A stretch of DNA of 64,000 nt from Thioalkalivibrio sp. AKL19 (lineage in GTDB: Bacteria; Pseudomonadota; Gammaproteobacteria; Ectothiorhodospirales; Ectothiorhodospiraceae): contig NZ_ATUK01000010.1 in the NCBI RefSeq assembly GCF_000420165.1, positions 434,001 through 498,000 on the forward strand, given 5' to 3'. The notes under the pieces are model-generated. The model was not told where the DNA came from. It searched no databases and saw nothing but the letters and a program-made list of their open reading frames with translations. A program made the translations under genes and the position numbers. Each line of letters opens with the position of its first letter. Position 1 is the stretch's first letter. This document shows positions 54,853 to 64,000 of this stretch, in pieces.

Positions 54853-56430
54853 TCACTCCCACTCGATGGTGGCGGGGGGCTTGCCGGAGATGTCGTAGGT
54901 GACGCGGGAGATGCCGGGGATCTCGTTGATGATGCGGCGCGAGACGTGGTCGAGGAACTCGTACGGCAGGTGCGCCCAGCGCGCGGTCATGAAGTCGATG
55001 GTCTCCACCGCGCGCAGGGCAACCACGTAGTCATAGCGCCGCCCGTCGCCCATCACCCCCACCGACTTCACCGGCAGGAAGACCGCGAAGGCCTGCGAGG
55101 TCTTGTCGTAGAGGTCGGCCTTGCGCAGCTCCTCGATGAAGATGGCGTCCGCCCGGCGCAGCAGGTCGGCATATTCCTTCTTGACCTCGCCGAGGATGCG
55201 CACGCCCAGGCCCGGCCCGGGGAACGGGTGGCGATAGACCATCTCGGTGGGCAGGCCCAGCTCGACACCGATCTTGCGCACCTCGTCCTTGAACAGCTCG
55301 CGCAGCGGCTCGACCAGACCCAGCTTCATGTTCTCCGGCAGGCCGCCCACGTTGTGGTGCGACTTGATCACCTGGGCCTTGCCGGTCTTGGAGTCGGCCG
55401 ACTCGATCACGTCCGGGTAGATCGTGCCCTGGGCCAGCCACTGCACATTGTTCAGCTTCGCGGCCTCCTCGTCGAACACGTCGATGAACAGCCCGCCGAT
55501 GATCTTGCGCTTGGCCTCCGGGTCCTGGATGCCCGACAGCGCACTCATGAAGCGGTCCTCGGCGTCCACGCGGATCACGTTCACACCCATGTGGCGGGCG
55601 AAGGTCGCCATCACCTGATCGCCCTCGCCCTCGCGCAGCAGGCCCGTGTCCACGAACACGCAGGTCAGCTGGTCGCCGATCGCCTTGTGCAGCAGCGCGC
55701 CCACCACCGAGGAATCCACCCCGCCGGACAGGCCCAGCACCACGTGGTCGTCACCCACCTGCTCGCGCACCCGCGCGGCCATGTCGTCGATGATGTTGTC
55801 GGCGGTCCACAGGGCCTCGCAGCCGCAGATGTCGAGCAGGAAGCGCTCGATGATGCGCTGGCCCTGGGTGGTGTGGGTCACCTCGGGATGGAACTGCACG
55901 CCATAGAAACCGCGCTCCGGATCGGCCATGCCGGCGATCGGCGCGGAGTCGGTGGAGGCCATCAGGCGGAAGCCCTCCGGCAGTGTGGTCACGTGGTCGC
56001 CGTGCGACATCCACACGTCCAGCAGGCCGAAGCCTTCCGGCGTGGTGTGATCCTCGATGTCGCGCAGCAGCGGGGTGTGGCCGCGGGCACGCACCTGGGC
56101 GTAGCCGAATTCGCGCCGCTCCGACGGCTCGACCCGGCCGCCCAGCTGCGCCGCCATGGTCTGCATCCCGTAGCAGATGCCCAGTACCGGCACGCCCAGT
56201 TCGAACACCGCGTCCTCGGCCCGCGGCGGGTTGTCGATATTCACCGACTCCGGGCCACCGGAAAGGATCACCCCGGTCGGGTTGAAGGCGCGGATGTCCG
56301 CCGCCGGCATGTCCCAGGCATGCACCTCGGAGTAGACCCCGGCCTCGCGCACACGGCGGGCGATGAGCTGGGTGTACTGGGAACCGAAGTCCAGCACCAG
56401 AATGCGGTGGGCGTGAAGATCCTGGGTCAT
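54853..56430 (-). CDS. guaA: GMP synthase (glutamine-hydrolysing)
   Basis: Converts XMP to GMP with glutamine and ATP. The 525-residue protein has a class I glutamine amidotransferase domain (nucleophile in [10 protein letters not shown], later HPEVTHT), the PP-loop [10 protein letters not shown] in the ATP pyrophosphatase domain and the C-terminal dimerisation domain ending in [15 protein letters not shown]. It follows guaB by 64 bases as in other gammaproteobacteria. Confidence 0.97.
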   Translation of the reverse strand: MTQDLHAHRILVLDFGSQYTQLIARRVREAGVYSEVHAWDMPAADIRAFNPTGVILSGGPESVNIDNPPRAEDAVFELGVPVLGICYGMQTMAAQLGGRVEPSERREFGYAQVRARGHTPLLRDIEDHTTPEGFGLLDVWMSHGDHVTTLPEGFRLMASTDSAPIAGMADPERGFYGVQFHPEVTHTTQGQRIIERFLLDICGCEALWTADNIIDDMAARVREQVGDDHVVLGLSGGVDSSVVGALLHKAIGDQLTCVFVDTGLLREGEGDQVMATFARHMGVNVIRVDAEDRFMSALSGIQDPEAKRKIIGGLFIDVFDEEAAKLNNVQWLAQGTIYPDVIESADSKTGKAQVIKSHHNVGGLPENMKLGLVEPLRELFKDEVRKIGVELGLPTEMVYRHPFPGPGLGVRILGEVKKEYADLLRRADAIFIEELRKADLYDKTSQAFAVFLPVKSVGVMGDGRRYDYVVALRAVETIDFMTARWAHLPYEFLDHVSRRIINEIPGISRVTYDISGKPPATIEWE

Positions 56431-56494
56431 GAGGTCATCCGGTATCCCGGCCTGCGGGACGGGAGAGGGTCGGGGACCCGGCCAGCGGGCCGGA

Positions 56495-58021
<1,527 letters not shown>

Positions 58022-58147
58022 TCAGTATAGAATTCGCACCCTCTCGCGACAAGCACATACATGCCTGCAATGGGCGGCCCGCGCACGCTACCGGAGCACC
58101 CTGATAGGATGCCGATTCACCCGGAACCCTCCGCCAGGCGAATACCC

Positions 58148-58921
58148 ATGCCCGAACGCGCGCCAACGGCCCGGATCACCCGACGCTCCGCGCTTGCCCT
58201 GTTGCTGGCCCCCGGCCTCGGTCTGGCCACCGCATCCAGCGCCCATGCCGACTGGTGGCGCTTCGGGCAGGACATGTTCCGCTCCCTCATCACGCGCCCG
58301 CCGGAATTCTCGGGGCTCTCGACCGCGGAGCTGATCGAGGCCGTTCACGAGGCGCTGGTCATCGCGACCCACGCCGCCTCCGAGACCCTCAGCCGGCGCA
58401 ACGGCTACTTCGGCAACCCGGACGTCCGCATCCCCCTGCCCGAGGTACTCGCCACCACCCGCCGCTCGCTGGGACGCCTGGGCATGGCGGCGCCGCTGGA
58501 CACCCTGGAGGAGCGCATGAACCGCGCCGCCGAGGACGCGGTATGGCAGGCGCGGGAACCCTTTATCCGGGCCATCTTCGCGCTGGATCTCGACGACGCC
58601 CGCGGCATCCTGCTGGGCGACGAGGACGCCGCCACTCGCCACCTGGAAACCCACATGCGCCCGCGCCTGACCGATGCCATGCGCCCCGAAGTAGAACACA
58701 GCCTGGATGCCGTGGAGGCCATGACGACCTACCGCGAGCTGGAGTCGCGCATGCGCGACATTCCGTTCCTTGCGAACGTTCGCCTGGACCTGACCGGCCA
58801 CGTGCTGGAACACACCATGAACGGTCTGTTCCACGCCATGGCCGAGGAAGAGGCTCGCCTGCGGGTCGATCCGGTCGGGCGCGGCACGGATGTCTTCCAG
58901 CGCGTCTTCAGCCGCCTTTGA
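58148..58921 (+). CDS. DUF4197 family exported protein
   Basis: A 257-residue protein from the ATG at 58148 with a probable signal peptide (about 12-35, ending in AHA). The mature part (about 36-257) is all-helical and matches DUF4197: HEALVIATHAASETLSRRNGYFGNPDVRIPLP near its start and late PEVEHSLDAVEAMTTYREL. Function unknown. It is divergent from guaB and lies 11 bases before xseA. Confidence 0.85.
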   Translation: MPERAPTARITRRSALALLLAPGLGLATASSAHADWWRFGQDMFRSLITRPPEFSGLSTAELIEAVHEALVIATHAASETLSRRNGYFGNPDVRIPLPEVLATTRRSLGRLGMAAPLDTLEERMNRAAEDAVWQAREPFIRAIFALDLDDARGILLGDEDAATRHLETHMRPRLTDAMRPEVEHSLDAVEAMTTYRELESRMRDIPFLANVRLDLTGHVLEHTMNGLFHAMAEEEARLRVDPVGRGTDVFQRVFSRL

Positions 58922-58932
58922 CCGAGAAAACC

Positions 58933-60342
58933 GTGAGCGAGACCCCCGTCTTTTCCGTTACCGAGCTCAACCAGTGCGCCGACGGGCTGCTGCGCGACGG
59001 GCTCGGCCTCGTGCGCGTGGAGGGCGAGGTATCGAACCTGCGTCAATACGCCTCGGGGCACCAGTACTTCTCGCTGAAGGACGAGAACGCCTCGGTGAAC
59101 TGCGTACTGTTCCGCGGCAAGGCGCGCCAGGCGGCACGCTTTGCCGACGGCGACGCGGTCCAGATCCGCGGGCGCGCCGGGATCTACGGCGCCCGCGGGC
59201 AGTTCCAGATCATCGTCGAGGCCCTGCAGCCGGCGGGCGAGGGCCGGCTGCTGGCCGCCTTCCAGCGGCTCAAGGAGAAACTCGCCGCCGAGGGCCTGTT
59301 CGATGCCGGGCGCAAGCAGCCGCTGCCCGCCTGGACCCACCGCCTCGGCGTCATCACCTCCACCCAGGGCGACGTGCGTCACGACATCGAGCGCACCCTG
59401 GCCCGGCGCTTCCCGTTGCTGCTTCCGGTCACGTTCTATCCCACCGCGGTACAGGGCGCCCAGGCCGCCGGCCAGATCGTCGCCGCGCTCGAACAGGCCG
59501 CGGCCGAGGGCCGGGTCGACGTGCTCATCCTCGCCCGCGGCGGCGGCTCTCTGGAGGACCTGCAGGCGTTCAACGAGGAAAGCGTCGCACGCGCCATCGC
59601 CGCCTGCCCGATCCCGGTGGTCAGCGGCGTAGGGCACGAGACCGACACCACCATCGCCGATTTCGTCGCCGACCTGCGCGCCTCCACGCCCACCGCCGCG
59701 GCGGAGGCTGTCAGCCCGGATGCCGCTACCCTGCGCCACCAGCTGGCACGGGCCCGCGAACGCCTGACCGGGCTGCTGGGCCAGCGCATCGCACGCCACC
59801 AGCAGGCCCTGACCGCCCTGCACACGCGCCTGGAGCGCCGCCACCCGCGCCAGCTCCTGGAGCGCAATGCCCAGCGCCTCGACGATCAGCGCGAGCGCAT
59901 GCTCCGCGCCTGGTCACGTCTCGAGGAACGCGCCCGGGCACGGCTGCAGCGCGCCCAGCTCCGCCTGGCCGGCGCCTCGCCCGGCAACCGCCTGGCGTCC
60001 GCCCGAATGCGCCTGGAGCACCTGAGCCAGCGCCTGGCACGGGTGCGCCCGGATCACGACATCGCCCAACGGCGCGAGGCCCTCGCGCGGCTCCAGCGGC
60101 AACTTGAGGGCGCCACCCGGCAGGCGCTCGCCACCCGCCAGCGCCACCTGGATGCCACCGCCCGCCAGCTCCGCTCCCTGGACCCGGAGGCAGTCCTGGA
60201 ACGCGGCTACGCGATCCTGCAGACCCCCGCAGGCGAAGTCCTGCGCGGCGTGGACCAGACCGCACCCGGCGAGTCCCTGCGCGCCCGCCTGGCACGCGGG
60301 CGCCTGGACCTGGACGTCACCGCCGCCCACACCGACGACTGA
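58933..60342 (+). CDS. xseA: Exodeoxyribonuclease VII large subunit
   Basis: Catalytic large subunit of ExoVII, which degrades single-stranded DNA. The 469-residue protein starts at GTG (58933). The OB-fold N-terminus (VEGEVSNLRQYASGHQYFSLKDE), the catalytic region (LGVITSTQGDVRHDI, RGGGSLEDLQAFNEE, VSGVGHETDTTIADFVAD) and a long helical C-terminal part are present. xseB, the small subunit, is not in the window. Confidence 0.95.
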   Translation: MSETPVFSVTELNQCADGLLRDGLGLVRVEGEVSNLRQYASGHQYFSLKDENASVNCVLFRGKARQAARFADGDAVQIRGRAGIYGARGQFQIIVEALQPAGEGRLLAAFQRLKEKLAAEGLFDAGRKQPLPAWTHRLGVITSTQGDVRHDIERTLARRFPLLLPVTFYPTAVQGAQAAGQIVAALEQAAAEGRVDVLILARGGGSLEDLQAFNEESVARAIAACPIPVVSGVGHETDTTIADFVADLRASTPTAAAEAVSPDAATLRHQLARARERLTGLLGQRIARHQQALTALHTRLERRHPRQLLERNAQRLDDQRERMLRAWSRLEERARARLQRAQLRLAGASPGNRLASARMRLEHLSQRLARVRPDHDIAQRREALARLQRQLEGATRQALATRQRHLDATARQLRSLDPEAVLERGYAILQTPAGEVLRGVDQTAPGESLRARLARGRLDLDVTAAHTDD

Positions 60343-60703
60343 GGCGCGGTCTCCCGGCCTTTAACCACCGACGGCACACAGACGTTCGCGTGTAACAGGA
60401 AGACGGGAAGCGCGCGAAGGGGTAAGAAGGAAGTGGGTAGCCTGGAGTCAGCACCTGCAAGGCCATCCCGGCCGCAGCGCGGCGGAGAGCCGGGATGGCC
60501 TCCGTCACGCACACCCGCACCAACGTGCCCGCCCCCACCGCCGGGAACCCGGATACCTGGTCAGCACACCCCAAATCCCGTAGGAGCGTGCTTGCACGCG
60601 AAGCCCCTGCCAGAGTCTGACGCGGGCAGGGGCTTCGCGTGCAAGCACGCTCCTACAACTGTCGTTCCACAGACCCACGCAGGACAGCGGCACCCGGTGG
60701 CGG
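60343..60703. other. Intergenic region between convergent xseA and proB
   Basis: 361 bases without a gene. The left part carries a degenerate repeat like that at 18686 (ACCACCGACGGCACACAGACG). The right part is the long palindrome listed separately. Confidence 0.6.
60580..60656. terminator. Perfect 32-bp inverted repeat (REP-like, bidirectional terminator)
   Basis: Arms 60580-60611 and 60625-60656 are exact reverse complements (GTAGGAGCGTGCTTGCACGC... / ...GCAAGCACGCTCCTAC) with a 13-base loop. It lies between convergent xseA and proB. Confidence 0.7.
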
Positions 60704-62982
<2,279 letters not shown>

Positions 62983-63243
62983 TTACTGCTGCGGCTGGAT
63001 GCTCACGAAACGACGGTTGTGCGGACCGCCCACCTTGAAGACGACCTGGCCGTCGACCTTGGCGAACAGCGTATGGTCCTTGCCACAACCCACGCCCTCG
63101 CCGGGATGATACTGCGTCCCGCGCTGGCGAACGAGGATGTTGCCGGCGCGCACGACCTGACCGCCGAAGCGCTTCACGCCAAGGCGTTTGCTCTCGGAAT
63201 CGCGCCCGTTGCGGGTACTCCCGCCTGCCTTCTTATGTGCCAT
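62983..63243 (-). CDS. rpmA: 50S ribosomal protein L27
   Basis: An 86-residue L27: [20 protein letters not shown] at the N-terminus reaches the peptidyl-transferase centre, followed by [22 protein letters not shown]. Coded just after rplU as usual. Confidence 0.97.
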   Translation of the reverse strand: MAHKKAGGSTRNGRDSESKRLGVKRFGGQVVRAGNILVRQRGTQYHPGEGVGCGKDHTLFAKVDGQVVFKVGGPHNRRFVSIQPQQ

Positions 63244-63272
63244 GGTTCAGCTCTCCTGAATGCCTGCGCCGA

Positions 63273-63584
63273 TCAGCCGGCGATGCCGGTGATACGCACG
63301 GTGGTGTAGTGCTGGCGGTGTCCCATCTGCTTCTGGGAATGCTTGCGCCGCCGGAATTTCATGATGTGGATCTTCTTGGCGCGGCCATGGTCCTCGACCT
63401 TGGCGGTGACCTTGCCACCGTCCACCAGCGGGGCCCCGACGCGGACATCGTCACCCGCACCGACCATCAGCACCTGGTCGAATTCGACCTCGGAACCGGC
63501 CTCGGCCTCGAGCTTTTCGATGCGAATCACGTCGCCTTCGGCGACGCGGTACTGTTTACCACCTGTTGCGATGATCGCGTACAT
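63273..63584 (-). CDS. rplU: 50S ribosomal protein L21
   Basis: A 103-residue L21 from the ATG at 63584 ([14 protein letters not shown]), with the beta-barrel part and the conserved C-terminal [23 protein letters not shown], which is rich in Arg/Lys/His for rRNA binding. A longer frame to 63683 is not used. Confidence 0.97.
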   Translation of the reverse strand: MYAIIATGGKQYRVAEGDVIRIEKLEAEAGSEVEFDQVLMVGAGDDVRVGAPLVDGGKVTAKVEDHGRAKKIHIMKFRRRKHSQKQMGHRQHYTTVRITGIAG

Positions 63585-63882
63585 TTCCCTGGGACTCCGT
63601 TGCGATACCTTGTGTGGACCAGCCGACTGGGACTGGTCTCGCGAAAGGGCGGAAATGCTAGCAGCGCTTCCTGCCCGGGTCAATGCCGGGAAGCGGCCAG
63701 GCCACGGGAACGCTCAATGGACGGGCACACGCTGGACACCCCGTTTTTTCGATCCGGGGCGCGCGGCAACGGCCCTTGGCCCACTCTGCCCGCGCACCGC
63801 TCCGGCGCGCGCCCGAACTTGTACATTGGGCAGCGTTTCCCTAGCATGCCTTCGCCCCTTACGACCCGGCTTGCCTACCCCC

Positions 63883-64000
63883 ATGTCCATTGATGCGATC
63901 CGAGAACTGGCGGCCGACGACATGCAGGCCGTCGACCAGTGCATCCGCGAACGCCTCAGCTCGCCGGTGGTACTGATCAACCAGCTCGGGCACTACATCA
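63883..64000 (+). CDS. ispB: Octaprenyl diphosphate synthase, N-terminal part
   Basis: Cut by the window end. The visible 39 residues (MSIDAIRELAADDMQAVDQC...) match the N-terminal helix of polyprenyl synthases, with RLSSPVVLINQLGHYI typical of IspB. Divergent placement from rplU-rpmA-obgE is the standard gammaproteobacterial arrangement. Confidence 0.85.
   Translation, partial: MSIDAIRELAADDMQAVDQCIRERLSSPVVLINQLGHYI

Overview
The window is chromosomal DNA of a high-GC gammaproteobacterium. Housekeeping blocks keep gammaproteobacterial order: ispB | rplU-rpmA-obgE, guaB-guaA, ftsK-lolA-rarA, a ygfB-pepP operon next to zapA, and 6S RNA followed by fthC. GC content, a BCCT osmolyte transporter, a DsrE-like protein, a rhodanese and the intergenic repeat families suggest a halophilic or sulfur-oxidising lineage such as Ectothiorhodospiraceae (Thioalkalivibrio-like). 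That assignment is inference; no rRNA is present to confirm it.

Layout. 1-3.3 kb: pepP/ygfB operon divergent from a zapB-like gene and zapA. 3.3-4.25 kb: no genes, two large inverted repeat arms. 4.3-9.5 kb: dapB, a haem-c/PAS/GGDEF sensor, an MFS transporter and aroC, all on the minus strand. 9.6-12.8 kb: exported HbpS-like protein, rhodanese, 6S RNA, fthC, EVE protein, GST-like protein. 12.9-17.3 kb: cupin, membrane proteins, Tat-exported aldo/keto reductase, DsrE-like protein, GDT1 and TVP38 membrane proteins. 17.3-22 kb: rarA, lolA, ftsK. 22.4-27.6 kb: an FKBP-like/methyltransferase fusion, a glutamate-receptor-like K+ channel with two small PII-like proteins, a BCCT transporter and a PEBP protein. 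27.7-32.7 kb: an apparent operon of a beta-CASP metallo-hydrolase, an Na/Pi-type transporter and an archaeal-type RNA ligase, facing the PIN-like 'RNA ligase partner'. 32.8-34.3 kb: HDOD and membrane-anchored BLUF proteins.

From about 34.3 to 53.3 kb the content changes to a stress and envelope gene island that looks less GC-rich by eye: two PRC-barrel proteins, DUF2254, large catalase KatE, BON-MscS channel, a GntA/YcgG-DUF1989-MgtC overlapping operon, a HPF-like protein with an eRF1-like (baeRF) protein, a diguanylate cyclase, cardiolipin synthase, CsbD, DUF3185, AI-2E permease, YqjE/YqjD-like proteins, and a cytochrome b5/FMN protein with a ferric-reductase-like flavocytochrome. Near-identical copies of CCCAGGGAAACACTGATC lie at its left edge, inside it, and inverted at its right edge. 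I found no transposase or integrase. After a GST and a GGDEF remnant, core genes resume (guaA, guaB, DUF4197, xseA, proB, obgE, rpmA, rplU, start of ispB).

The most notable candidates are the RNA ligase/partner locus in a bacterium, the guanidine-type chemistry operon (GntA-DUF1989-MgtC), the GGQ-bearing release-factor-like protein beside a HPF, and the ion channel/PII-like cluster. I recognised no tRNA, rRNA or CRISPR array.
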